Of a stretch of 64,000 nucleotides of DNA, positions 43,170-52,696 are shown one piece after another (the first letter of the stretch is position 1; the number at the start of each line of letters is the position of its first letter). The notes under the pieces are model-generated. The model saw only the letters and a program-made list of their open reading frames with translations. It did no database searches and was not told where the DNA came from. The stretch is from Tubulanus polymorphus (taxonomy: Eukaryota; Nemertea; Palaeonemertea; Tubulaniformes; Tubulanidae): positions 20,974,450-21,038,449 of the forward strand of contig NC_134029.1 in assembly GCF_964204645.1 (NCBI RefSeq), read 5' to 3'. The position numbers were made by a program, and so were the translations under genes.

Positions 43170-44306
43170 ATGACTATATACCCGTTCCTATTCCACCCTA
43201 ACGACTTTCCCCTTCCTCTAGCCAGCAAGATGACTGATAGTAATAATACGGACAAAACCGTCGTCTCTGACGGAGAGGTAGAATATGAGACTACGACCCT
43301 TTTGAGTGGAGGAGACGGGCCTCAAGTAACCCCTGACTTTGGATCTTCTGATGACGAGGAGCCGATGGAGACTGCGGCCGAGGAGGAGGACGAGGACTGT
43401 GACCCGAACGAGAAGGGTGATGACAGACGCGTTCAATTCCGCTTGTCCCAGACTGAGCGGCAGAAACGTTACCGTATACGTCGCCCAGCGACCACGCCGG
43501 ACCGGTATGACGGGAAGACTAGTTGGACTGAGTTTGAGGCCCACTTTGACTCCGTCGCCTCCCTTAATAATTGGGACGACGACGAGAAAGCAATATACTT
43601 GGCCGTAAGCCTGAAGGGCGAAGCTCAACAAGTCTTGCGGGAGTTGACAATGGAGGAACGCAGAGACTATCGGTGCTTAATTTCGGCACTACAACTTAGA
43701 TTTGGTCCTAAGGTCAGAGAGGAATTATATACCGCGGAACTGAGAGCCAGAGTACGACGGCCGGGAGAGAGTTTACAGGAGTTAGGTCAAAGCATAAAGA
43801 ATCTAGTAGCCCGCGCGTATCCGGCCTCGGATAGAAAGACTAAAGACGCTCTCGCCAGATCCCACTTTATGGATGCCCTACAAGAGTCTGAGATGCGTAT
43901 GCGTCTGTTCCAAGCGAGCCCGAAGACCTTGTCGGAGGCAATCACCGCCGCCCTGGAGGTGGAAACGTTCCGTCGAATAGAGGCCCGCCGGGATACGAAT
44001 CACGTCTCCGGTAAGAAAGCGGCTGCTGCAGCCAGGAGTATTGCCGCCCAGCACCAAGACTCGGCGATGAAAGACGTCAGAGACCAGCTGGAGAAGCTAA
44101 CCGAACAGATGACCGCGTTAGCAGCTAAACTGGACACGAAGGCCGACAAAACTTCACCACCCAGGCAGTCAGCGCCCACCAATTACCAGTCTCGCATCAC
44201 CTGCTACAGCTGCGGACAACCAGGTCACATTTCGCGCAACTGCAATCAAAATCGCCCGGGAAATGCTTCCTCTCCGGTGCCAGGGGGCGTGGGCCGGAGA
44301 CAGTAG
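43170..44306 (+). CDS. gag: Gag polyprotein of the LTR retrotransposon
   Basis: 378 residues. The acidic N-terminus is followed by a retrotransposon-gag capsid-like region (about residues 110-270, with WTEFEAHFDSVAS and ALQLRFGP) and one zinc knuckle, CYSCGQPGHISRNC (CX2CX4HX4C), near the C-terminus. This is the Ty3/Gypsy order. The start at 43170 is the first ATG of the frame; a second Met at residue 21 could be used instead. The frame ends in TAG after a frameshift site. It forms the RNA-packaging shell. Confidence 0.92.
   Translation: MTIYPFLFHPNDFPLPLASKMTDSNNTDKTVVSDGEVEYETTTLLSGGDGPQVTPDFGSSDDEEPMETAAEEEDEDCDPNEKGDDRRVQFRLSQTERQKRYRIRRPATTPDRYDGKTSWTEFEAHFDSVASLNNWDDDEKAIYLAVSLKGEAQQVLRELTMEERRDYRCLISALQLRFGPKVREELYTAELRARVRRPGESLQELGQSIKNLVARAYPASDRKTKDALARSHFMDALQESEMRMRLFQASPKTLSEAITAALEVETFRRIEARRDTNHVSGKKAAAAARSIAAQHQDSAMKDVRDQLEKLTEQMTALAAKLDTKADKTSPPRQSAPTNYQSRITCYSCGQPGHISRNCNQNRPGNASSPVPGGVGRRQ
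44258..44300 (+). promoter_or_regulatory. -1 ribosomal frameshift signal between gag and pol
   Basis: The heptamer G-GGA-AAT (44258-44264) lies in the gag frame in the X-XXY-YYZ pattern. Six bases later TCTCCGG (44271-44277) can pair with CCGGAGA (44294-44300). The pol frame is -1 relative to gag and is open across this site. Spacing and parts match known -1 frameshift elements; function is inferred. Confidence 0.75.
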
Positions 44307-44416
44307 ATCAAATCGAGCAGCCCCCTCCAACAAACATCGTCCGGATTGCTAATTGCCACCCCGATAAAATCGCCGATAATGGACTTTACATAATTACCGA
44401 GATAGGACAAGTTCAG

Positions 44417-47400
44417 ATGGCCCTCTTGGTAGATACTGGCGCCTGCCGAACTATACTCTCAAGAGCCGCATACGAAGCTATACCCAAGTCACACCGACCA
44501 CGGCTCAAACCATCCGACTTGAAACTTTTCGGACCAAGTAACAGCAAAATAACTGTTGGTGGGGTAACCACTTTGACCTTCCCGTTAGGTCAAAAACCGT
44601 TAAGGATTGACGTCATCGTCGCGGATATCGCTGGCGACGGGATTTTGGGGATGGACTTTCTGAAACGAACCGGCTCGTACCTGGATGTGGGTAATTCGTT
44701 GCTATTTTGCGGTAACGAAGAGATCGTCTGCCACACGAAGAATTCATTAGAACCCGAAACCGAATTATTAGCGAGGACCCTGGAAGCGATAGAAATACCA
44801 GCTCGACACCAGATGGTCATACCCACTTCTATCTCTGGGGATTCCGATATTCCATCGTTTGGTATCATCGAGGGTACAGGACGATACGAGGGCGGAGATC
44901 TGGCTGTGGCCCGAACACTGGTCGACACTCGAGAGCGGAGTTCCACTTGTGTTCGAGTGATGAATTTGGGATACAGCCCTATCCTTCTTCCGCAGTCTAC
45001 AGTCCTGGGAAGACTCATTACCGTTTCCACGATTCGAACCGTTGAGATGGAAGAAAAGAACTCAGAATCCGAAGAACCTAATGCGAACCACGACATTCCA
45101 GAACACCTGGAAGAACTGTATCAAGCCAGCGTAAAGAACCTCAGCCAGGAAGACGCTCCCTTGGTGGCGGAGCTACTGATTAAACATGCTTCAGCTTTTT
45201 CGGAAACCGATGAAGACCTGGGAAGGACAGATTTGGTCACCCATGAGGTGGACACCGGGAATCACCCACCCATACGACAGGCGCCGAGACTTCCTCCCCT
45301 GACCAAACGCAAGGAAACAGAGAATTTGATCGAAGACATGCATCGCCGCGGGTTGATAGAGAGGTCCCGGTCCCCCTGGTCGTCCCCGATTGTATTGGTG
45401 ACCAAGAAAGACGGAAGCACACGTTTCTGCGTGGACTATCGCCGACTAAACGAAGTAACGACCATAGAAAGCATGGCTATCCCGAATATCAATCGTTCGC
45501 TGGAATGTCTGGGAGGCGCCGTCTGGTTTAGCACCCTAGATCTGAATTCCGGTTATTGGCAAGTTACGTTGAGCGAGGACGCGAAACAGAAGTCCGCCTT
45601 CATTACGCAGAGTGGATTGTGGGAGTTCACTGTTCTTCCTTTCGGTATGTCCGGAGCTCCGGGAACCTTCGAAAGATTGATGGAAATGGTCTTAACTGGG
45701 CTCCAGTGGGAGATTTGTTTAATATACCTCGACGACGTGTTGGTGTTTAGTAGCTCCGTTAAAGAGATGGTCGAACGGTTGGACCTCATCTTCAGTAAAT
45801 TGGAAGAAGCCGGACTCAAACTTAAACCCCGCAAGTGCTCGCTTTTCCAGCGGTCGGTAGTTTTTCTCGGGCACGTGGTTAGTCACGAGGGCATACAGAC
45901 AGACCCGTCCAAGATCCAGTGTATACGGGATTGGCCAACGCCCAGAAATGTCAAGGAAGTTCGTAGTTTCTTGGGCCTTGCCACTTATTACAGGAGATTC
46001 GTCGCCGGTTTCGCGAAGATCGCGGGCAGCCTCCACAGACTCACGACTAAAGACCAAGATTTTATCTGGGGGGACGAGCAGGAGCAAGCTTTCCGGGAGC
46101 TGAAAGAGAAGTTGACCAACGCACCCATCCTAGCATACCCGAATGTCACGGACCCGTATATATTGGATTGCGACGCTAGTGCCTTCGCCATCGGAGGCGT
46201 GTTGAGTCAGGTGCAAGGAAACGAGGAACTCCCGATCGCATTTGGAAGTCGCACGCTCAACCGCGCGGAACAGAACTACTGCGTGACTCGGCGTGAATTA
46301 TTGGCGGTCGTGTTCTTCGTGAAGCATTTTAAGCACTATCTCTACGGACAAGATTTTCTCATCCGCACTGATCACAGCGCCCTCCGTTGGCTGATGAATC
46401 TGAAGGAACCCGAAGGTCAAATTGCCCGTTGGCTGGAAGCCTTGTCGACTTATCAGTTTCGGATTGAGCACCGTCCCGGAGTAAAACACGGTAACGCTGA
46501 CGGGTTATCGAGGATGCCGTGTAAGCAGTGTGATAAGATAGGGTATATACACGTGATCGAAGACGGAGTCGTCGAATCTCAATTAGATGAACCGTGGGAC
46601 TTAGAGGAGCTCAAGTCAGCTCAGAGAACCGACGAAGATCTAGAGTGGGCGATCGACGGGTTGATAGCCGGCATCTCCAAGCCACCGTGGCGAGACGTCT
46701 CAGATAAGAGTACCAACGCCAAACGATATTGGGCTCAGTGGGAGCTTCTATCGTTCAACAACGAGATTCTATTCCGGGAGTGTAGATCTGAGGATGGATT
46801 TTCCCAACTGATTGTTCCTCCGAATTTCCGTCGTACTATTTTTCACCAACTCCATTCGGCTCGTACCGGGGGACACCTAGGGATCGAGAAAACTCTTTCC
46901 AAGTTACAACAGAGGTATTACTGGCCCGGGATGAGAGAAGATATTGAGTTATGGGTGAAGCAATGTGAGCTCTGTCCTCGGAAGAAACCCCCGGCAAAGA
47001 AATTTCAGGCTGAACTTCAGATTTACAACGTAGGAGCACCCATGGAGCGTATCGCCGTAGATATTATGGGCCCCCTCCAGGAGACCACGGCCGGCAACGT
47101 CTATGTCGTCGTTGCTATGGACTATTTTACCAAATGGGTTGAATGTTACGCTATTCCCAATATGGAGGCCGAGACGGTAGCCAACAAACTAGTGACAGAG
47201 TTTTTCAGCCGTTTTGGCGTACCTCGTGAGCTCCATACTGATCAGGGTTCGAATTTTCAATCCAAATTATTCAAAGAAGTCTGCATCCTCCTCGGTATAA
47301 AACAAACCCGCACTACTCCATACAGGCCCCAGAGTGACGGTATGGTCGAGCGTTTTAACCGCAGTCTGATATCGATGCTGTCCCTGATGTCTGCCGATGA

Positions 47401-48007
47401 CCCCTTCGACTGGGATTTACAGTTGCCGTTCGCTGCGATGGCTTATCGTGCGGCTAGACATAATACGACTGAAGCCTCTCCGAACTATCTGATGTTGCTG
47501 CGGGAGGTAGATCTCCCCGTAGACCTCATAGTTGGCCTTCCGCCTAAAGACAAGTTCCCGTCGACCACTGAGTACGTCAGCCAGCTTCGGAAACGGATGG
47601 AGACAGCCCACCGCGATGCCCGGAAAGCGTTAGCAAAGAATACTCTTCGTCAGAAGAATCTCCATGACCAACGACGTTATGGGAAACCATATGAGGCCCG
47701 GGACCTTGTGTGGCTGTACCAACCGAAAATCACGAGCGGAAATCCCAACCGGAAGTTTCAGTTGAATTGGACAGGACCATACACCGTCTTACAGAAGCGC
47801 TCTGAAACAGTCTACGAAATACAAGATATGCCGACCAACGCCCCCAAAATAGTACATTATGACCGACTAAAGCCTTATCTGGGAACCCAGTACCTGGGTT
47901 TAAATCACGACGCAACCGAGCTGACTGTAACTGACACTCCTACTTCCCAACGGAGGAGCTCGCGGGTTCCTACTCAACGACGGGATGAGTCCTTTCTGTA
48001 CCTTTAG
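44417..48007 (+). CDS. pol: Pol polyprotein: protease, reverse transcriptase, RNase H, integrase
   Basis: 1,196 codons from the first Met; the frame is open further upstream and joins gag by -1 frameshift, so translation probably does not begin at 44417. Protease active site VDTGA (residues 5-9). Reverse transcriptase with YLDD at 437-440. RNase H with LDCDAS and RTDHSAL. Integrase with an HHCC zinc site (H-x4-... in HQLHSARTGGHLG, then CELC), the catalytic core VDIMGPL and TDQGSNF, and a C-terminal GPY-like segment (WTGPYTVL). No stop or frameshift interrupts it, so the element may be active. The domain order identifies Ty3/Gypsy. Confidence 0.97.
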   Translation: MALLVDTGACRTILSRAAYEAIPKSHRPRLKPSDLKLFGPSNSKITVGGVTTLTFPLGQKPLRIDVIVADIAGDGILGMDFLKRTGSYLDVGNSLLFCGNEEIVCHTKNSLEPETELLARTLEAIEIPARHQMVIPTSISGDSDIPSFGIIEGTGRYEGGDLAVARTLVDTRERSSTCVRVMNLGYSPILLPQSTVLGRLITVSTIRTVEMEEKNSESEEPNANHDIPEHLEELYQASVKNLSQEDAPLVAELLIKHASAFSETDEDLGRTDLVTHEVDTGNHPPIRQAPRLPPLTKRKETENLIEDMHRRGLIERSRSPWSSPIVLVTKKDGSTRFCVDYRRLNEVTTIESMAIPNINRSLECLGGAVWFSTLDLNSGYWQVTLSEDAKQKSAFITQSGLWEFTVLPFGMSGAPGTFERLMEMVLTGLQWEICLIYLDDVLVFSSSVKEMVERLDLIFSKLEEAGLKLKPRKCSLFQRSVVFLGHVVSHEGIQTDPSKIQCIRDWPTPRNVKEVRSFLGLATYYRRFVAGFAKIAGSLHRLTTKDQDFIWGDEQEQAFRELKEKLTNAPILAYPNVTDPYILDCDASAFAIGGVLSQVQGNEELPIAFGSRTLNRAEQNYCVTRRELLAVVFFVKHFKHYLYGQDFLIRTDHSALRWLMNLKEPEGQIARWLEALSTYQFRIEHRPGVKHGNADGLSRMPCKQCDKIGYIHVIEDGVVESQLDEPWDLEELKSAQRTDEDLEWAIDGLIAGISKPPWRDVSDKSTNAKRYWAQWELLSFNNEILFRECRSEDGFSQLIVPPNFRRTIFHQLHSARTGGHLGIEKTLSKLQQRYYWPGMREDIELWVKQCELCPRKKPPAKKFQAELQIYNVGAPMERIAVDIMGPLQETTAGNVYVVVAMDYFTKWVECYAIPNMEAETVANKLVTEFFSRFGVPRELHTDQGSNFQSKLFKEVCILLGIKQTRTTPYRPQSDGMVERFNRSLISMLSLMSADDPFDWDLQLPFAAMAYRAARHNTTEASPNYLMLLREVDLPVDLIVGLPPKDKFPSTTEYVSQLRKRMETAHRDARKALAKNTLRQKNLHDQRRYGKPYEARDLVWLYQPKITSGNPNRKFQLNWTGPYTVLQKRSETVYEIQDMPTNAPKIVHYDRLKPYLGTQYLGLNHDATELTVTDTPTSQRRSSRVPTQRRDESFLYL

Positions 48008-48054
48008 GCCTAGGCGGTTCGCCGACTCCTACCCTAACTCAACGCTTTACTTAT

Positions 48055-49119
48055 GTGGGACCCGGCTGTTCTTTTCTTTTCTTTAGGACGCGAGAGAAGT
48101 GCCACGGATGCCATTATCACTTCCGTGACTCGGCAACTTTGCAGCGACACCAGGAGACGTGTGACTCGATCGCACGCGTTGGAGTCTCCTATCGATGCAC
48201 CGCGTGCGGGAAGACGGGCTCTCGGGCCGATTCTATCCGGAGACATGCGCGCCGGGATCACCGAACCCCGACTAAGGTCTTAAAAGTCGTAGAGGAACTC
48301 TGGGACCAGCCTCCCCGTGTCTCCCTGGGTGAGGGCGAACCACCAACGAAACGCGCGAGAGATAATTCTTCGTCGGAGCCGCAAATCGTTAATTCTTCGT
48401 CGGAGCCGCAAATCGTTAATTCTCCGTCGGAGCCACAGATCGTTAATTCTTCGTCGAAGCCGCACACCGTTAATTCTTCGTCGGAGCCGCAGATCGTTAA
48501 TTCTTCGTCGAAGCCGCGCACCGTTAATTCTCCGTCGGAGCCACAGATCGTTAATTCTTCGTCGAAGCCGCACACCGTTAATTCTTCGTCGGAGCCGCAG
48601 ATCGTTAATTCTTCGTCGAAGCCGCACACCGTTAATTCTTCGTCGGAGCCGCAGATCGTTAATTCTTCGTCGAAGCCGCACACCGTTAATTCTTCGTCGA
48701 AGCCGCACACCGTTAATTCTTCGTCGAAGCCGCTCACCGTTAATTCTTCGTCGAAGCCGTACACCGTTAATTCTTCGTCGGAGCCGCAGATCGTTAATTC
48801 TGCGTCGAAGCCGTACACCGTTAATTCTTCGTCGGAGCCGCAGATCGTTAATTCTTCGTCGAAGCCGCTCACCGTTAATTCTTCGTCGGAGCCGCAGATC
48901 GTTAATTCTTCGTCGAAGCCGCGCACCGTTAATTCTTCGTCGGAGCCGCAGATCGTTAATTCTTCATCGAAGCCGCTCACCGTTAATTCTTCGTCGGAGC
49001 CGCAGATCGTTAATTCTTCGTCGAAGCCGCGCACCGTTAATTCTTCGTCGGAGCCGCAGATCGTTAATTCTTCGTCGAAGCCGCGCACCGTTAATTCCCC
49101 TTCGCGTGCCGTTCTGTAG
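48055..49119 (+). CDS. Third ORF of the retrotransposon: zinc fingers plus minisatellite-coded repeats
   Basis: The open frame is -1 relative to pol and overlaps its end; it lacks an early ATG (the codon at 48055 is GTG). It encodes a C2HC finger (CHGCHYHFRDSATLQRHQETC pattern CX2CX12HX3C), a C2H2 finger (CTACGK...RRHARRDH, CX2CX12HX4H) and about 27 copies of a 9-residue unit, NSSSEPQIV alternating with NSSSKPHTV. A strong splice acceptor (a T-rich tract ending CTTTAG at 48087) precedes the fingers, so expression from a spliced RNA is plausible. Nucleic-acid binding is inferred. It is not an envelope. The continued ORF in the next frame, to 49291, is probably a shadow of the repeat. Confidence 0.6.
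   Translation: MGPGCSFLFFRTREKCHGCHYHFRDSATLQRHQETCDSIARVGVSYRCTACGKTGSRADSIRRHARRDHRTPTKVLKVVEELWDQPPRVSLGEGEPPTKRARDNSSSEPQIVNSSSEPQIVNSPSEPQIVNSSSKPHTVNSSSEPQIVNSSSKPRTVNSPSEPQIVNSSSKPHTVNSSSEPQIVNSSSKPHTVNSSSEPQIVNSSSKPHTVNSSSKPHTVNSSSKPLTVNSSSKPYTVNSSSEPQIVNSASKPYTVNSSSEPQIVNSSSKPLTVNSSSEPQIVNSSSKPRTVNSSSEPQIVNSSSKPLTVNSSSEPQIVNSSSKPRTVNSSSEPQIVNSSSKPRTVNSPSRAVL
48362..49100 (+). repeat. 27-bp minisatellite in the retrotransposon
   Basis: About 27 tandem units alternate between AATTCTTCGTCGGAGCCGCA plus GATCGTT and AATTCTTCGTCGAAGCCGCA plus CACCGTT types. The period is a multiple of three, so all frames tend to stay open, giving long spurious ORFs on both strands (for example 48317-49291 plus and 49088-48258 minus). 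Confidence 0.95.
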
Positions 49120-49401
49120 AAAGATGGCGGTCGCAGCCGAGATCGATTGGGATCCGCCCGCGCGTAGTTCTTCGGCGCCTTTCGGTGAGGTGCATGTGCA
49201 CCCGTTGCCGCTGGGAGATATGATCATCTATGGATTCGACGACATGCCCGTCGACTGCGTAGCGTGCGAGATTGAAACGTCTTACGCTTAACTTTCGAAC
49301 CGGTCGTCGGTCGTTCTTACATATAAAAAAAAAAAAAAAACCTTCTTATCGCATTATATCATGTTACTTTCTTTCTTTCTCACGCGGGACGCGTGAAGGC
49401 T

Positions 49402-49413
49402 GGGAGGGGGTGG
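49402..49413 (+). other. Polypurine tract
   Basis: GGGAGGGGGTGG directly precedes the 3' LTR, as expected of the plus-strand primer, although one T interrupts the purines. An A-run of 18 lies at about 49325-49342. Confidence 0.75.
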
Positions 49414-52340
49414 TGTAGCGGAAATTCCGTGATGATGTTATAGGCGCCAAATTTAAATCACTTTCTTGCCTGCATAGCAGTTTTATAACCGGGCCAGAGC
49501 GCCAGTTTTGAATCCCTCATGTATCGCCACAGATAGCGTCTAATATTTATAGATCCTTAAAATAGCACCAATTATTCAATTTCCTTATCCTTTATTCCCG
49601 TTTATAACCTGGTTACCTTTCTTACTGCGTTGCGGGACGAACTCAGCTCGCGTCCGGTCGAGTTGTGTTCGTTGGGGGATTTTACACAGACTATGTTGTC
49701 TTACCGTCTTTATAACTATTCGGCGGAACCAGTTGTTCAAGAAATCAAACTGCTCTTAAAGCACATCAGTACGTCTTAAATCTTCTTACCAATACGTTCG
49801 TATTTATATCCTAACGATGTTATATTGTGATATATGAATTCCGCTCTAGTGAAGTCGAGTAGCGCCCGGATTCGGGCCGGTTCAATTTGGTACTCCGCGG
49901 TGCCGACCGCTTGAGTGCTCCCTCTTTCGGTGAACTACATTTTTTTTGTAACTAATTGGAAGTTAAATATTCTCTTGATAATAAATCTTTTTCTTTTCGG
50001 AGTTTTTAATGCTCGACTCGGACCGGAGTTCGTATAAATAAATCTATGCTTGTAGGTTCCGATCGAGCGACGTCGTGGACGGCGGTCAGTCACGCGTGAT
50101 CGTGACGTCACGCCGTACCACGTGATTTTCAACCTATTGGAGCGTAGCGGGGACAAAGGCGGGTAGCCAATCAGGACAACGCGGGGACAACGAGCCCTAT
50201 ATAAGGCGGGCAGCGCGCTAGTTTGGGATTCTGACCTGAGCGTCGACCACTCGCATGGTTCAATTTAGCTCTCTCTAACCAACGGATACTATATTCCAAG
50301 TTACAATGTAAGCAAGTTGTAGGCCTACCTCCCGCGTCCCGACGGGGACCGGGTTTCCTTTCCTCGGGGGGATGTGATTGAATTACGTTGCTTTTATTAT
50401 TGGTAATTGTTATTGTTTCCGTGCCGCGAGGTCCTGATTGTCCCCGGCCCTCCATGTTATTCTAAACTTCTGTAGTATTCGCCAATCATCACTGCGATAG
50501 TATTAGGTTGTCTCCAACGACAGCCCTTGTTTAAAGCTCTACCTAAGGTAATTCCCGTCCCGGGTGGGTGGATTTTGGCGATGGTGACTGGTTTGGGTAG
50601 GTTATTTCGGTCTCAGTCCGTTGACGGTCCAGATAGCTAGGCTATTGAAGACGACGAGGGTTATTGGTGCGGATGGTTCAGCCGCCTACGGGATTTGCCG
50701 GGTCCGGAGAGGACGTCTGATGTCGATGGTTTGACCACCTACGGGAATGGTATATTGGTCCACGGAAAAGCGAAGAGAGCGAAGAATGGGGTCTGCCGGT
50801 CAGCCGTTAGACGAGAATCTGCAGAGACTGAGTTCCAGTCGGGTGCTGGCACTGTCGCCGATTTCTTCCCTCCCCTCCTTAAGCATTAATCGCCTTAATC
50901 ATAGGGCATTACCCGTCCTATTCCACGAGAAGTATTATCGATCGACGATCGATCCCTCTAGTATTAAAATACGGACATTAGGTATTATTCTAACGAGTTT
51001 CCACATCATTGTGATGCTGGGACTGGGGCACAGCGAGGACTATTCCTCTCTGTCTCCCAGTCGCTCGAAATACCTCACGCTTGAGTTCTAATTCGAGTTA
51101 GATGATAATCGGGCAGCTAAGCCGTTTGACTTTAGTAATGCGCCGGCGGGACCTAACCGTTTCGGCTATATCCGCCTCGCGTTTCAACCATTTATGCAAT
51201 GCATCGTTGTAGAGTCGAATTTTATTCGGGGTCGCCTAGGCCTCGTTGCATTTATTTCCGCGGGCGATTTCGCGTGCGGTCCTTAGTATTTTTCTTAAAA
51301 CTGAGTTGAGAGAGAAGGGTGAGGGAATATCATTTTTGACGGTATTTTATTTCGTTGGGTCACTTGACCCCCCTTGAGTTTCGGAATTTGTCGGGTGACG
51401 ATCAACCATGCTGCCAGTGGTAGTCCAGGTCGAAACCAAGTCTCCCCTTGATGTCTTACTGCCTAAGAGGACCAGAGATGAGTGGCCCGAAGAAAGAAGG
51501 GCGGACCAGGGAACTGATCAGTCCCTGCGTCGGACCACCAGTGAAGGCGAATTCCAACCAAGATGAAGAATCCCTGTAGTGGTAGTTCAAGAGGAGGCAT
51601 TATCGAGTCGGTCCTTGGCCGGGTTCAGATATTGGGATCTGCTCATCGTCACCGACATTTCCGCTTCGGACTCAAGCCTTTTAATTATTTGACTCTCATA
51701 GTTCAACCCCCCCCCCCTTTTCTCTCTCTCTCTCATTTTTGGGTGTGAGCCTAATCGCGCCTTCGTACAATATTATATCCGTGGAACATGATTAGTTCTA
51801 CGAGCCGTCGTTATGCCTAAGGACCAGTTTATAAATGTTATAAACGTCCCTTGTTCCTGGGGATTTCCGAGAGTACACATATTTTATTACGAGTATTGGG
51901 AGATTGCTTTGATCTTGAGTGACGAGCAACACCCCGTTCTTTTAATCCGTTGTTGAGCTGAATAAACATGGCAATCGTTAATTTTTCACGAATAACGGTC
52001 TTATGTCTTATTTTGAGTGGATATCTGAGTCTGAGTCAGTTCGACCTGTTTCGGGAACAACCTTGGAATGAGGACGCGCTACCATGGAAACGAAAGGATT
52101 CCGAGTTGTTGATGATCGCCTTCAAGTTAAGGACGATTGGACCCGAAGACCCACCTAGAATCGATAGGAGGCACGACGTGTAGAGGGGATCCCCGACGAA
52201 GTTATTTGGCCCGGCCCGTGCGTTAGGGAGGCCAAGCTGTAGACCAGTACTGAGCGGCGGTATATTGTCTGGCGCAGCCATTGTGAGAAAATCTGGCCCG
52301 GAGAGCCAGTCGGTTACTGTGCCTGGCCTATTCGGTTACA
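49414..52340 (+). repeat. 3' LTR
   Basis: 2,927 bp, starting TGTAGCGG and ending GGTTACA. By eye identical to the 5' copy except for two fewer C in the run at 51706-51716. Its TATA (50197) and CRE (50103) could direct transcription into the downstream host gene, although its own AATAAA (51963) intervenes. Confidence 0.96.
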
Positions 52341-52344
52341 GAAC
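52341..52344. repeat. Target-site duplication GAAC, right copy
   Basis: Matches 39997-40000. The uninterrupted host site would read ...GCAAGGAAC followed by TTAAGAATG. Confidence 0.8.
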
Positions 52345-52696
52345 TTAAGAATGATCAATCTGAATAGAAAGTTGGTACCGTATACGTTTTGCACAGAAAT
52401 ATGCATTGTGGAATAGTTGATTATAACCGCAGATGAACCGAGCCGGAACCGGCCTCGCGGGTGTGCGGTCACATAAAACCTTTATCGGTATATGTAGATA
52501 CTTAGCTCGATTGCATTATTTATTCGATAGACGGCGCCAAAGTCGGTGAATCATTGTGGAGCAATGCGGAAGTAATGATTAAATCGGAGACTTGCGGGAA
52601 TTGTTTCAGAATATTTGTCTATGATTTAAGTGAATGAATACGTCGTGAATTAATCAGTTAAACGCTCATTGTACGAATGAATGACACGCGTGAAGA

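Larger units (their letters stand above)
40001..52340 (+). mobile_element. Intact Ty3/Gypsy-type LTR retrotransposon with very long LTRs and an extra 3' ORF
   Basis: A 12,340-bp element: LTR 40001-42929, internal part 42930-49413, LTR 49414-52340, flanked by the 4-bp duplication GAAC. Order: primer-binding site, gag, -1 frameshift signal, pol (protease, reverse transcriptase, RNase H, integrase, in the Ty3/Gypsy order), a zinc-finger ORF with a minisatellite, polypurine tract. There is no recognisable envelope protein. The LTRs appear identical except for the length of one C run (13 versus 11), so insertion was very recent. It lies in the same orientation as, and immediately upstream of, the TBC1D1/4-like gene. 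Element and class are sure; the clade within Ty3/Gypsy is not determined. Confidence 0.97.

Noticed and set aside
47950-48010. A second frameshift joining pol to the third ORF
   Set aside because: The frames overlap in the right (-1) sense, but no slippery heptamer is present near the pol stop; a splice acceptor is the better explanation.
48362-49100. CRISPR-like array
   Set aside because: The units are contiguous tandem copies without unique spacers, within a eukaryotic retrotransposon ORF.
48258-49291. Arg/Leu/Ser-rich and Glu/Leu-rich ORFs over the 27-bp array
   Set aside because: A repeat period divisible by three keeps the other frames open; only the frame with zinc fingers has recognisable domains.
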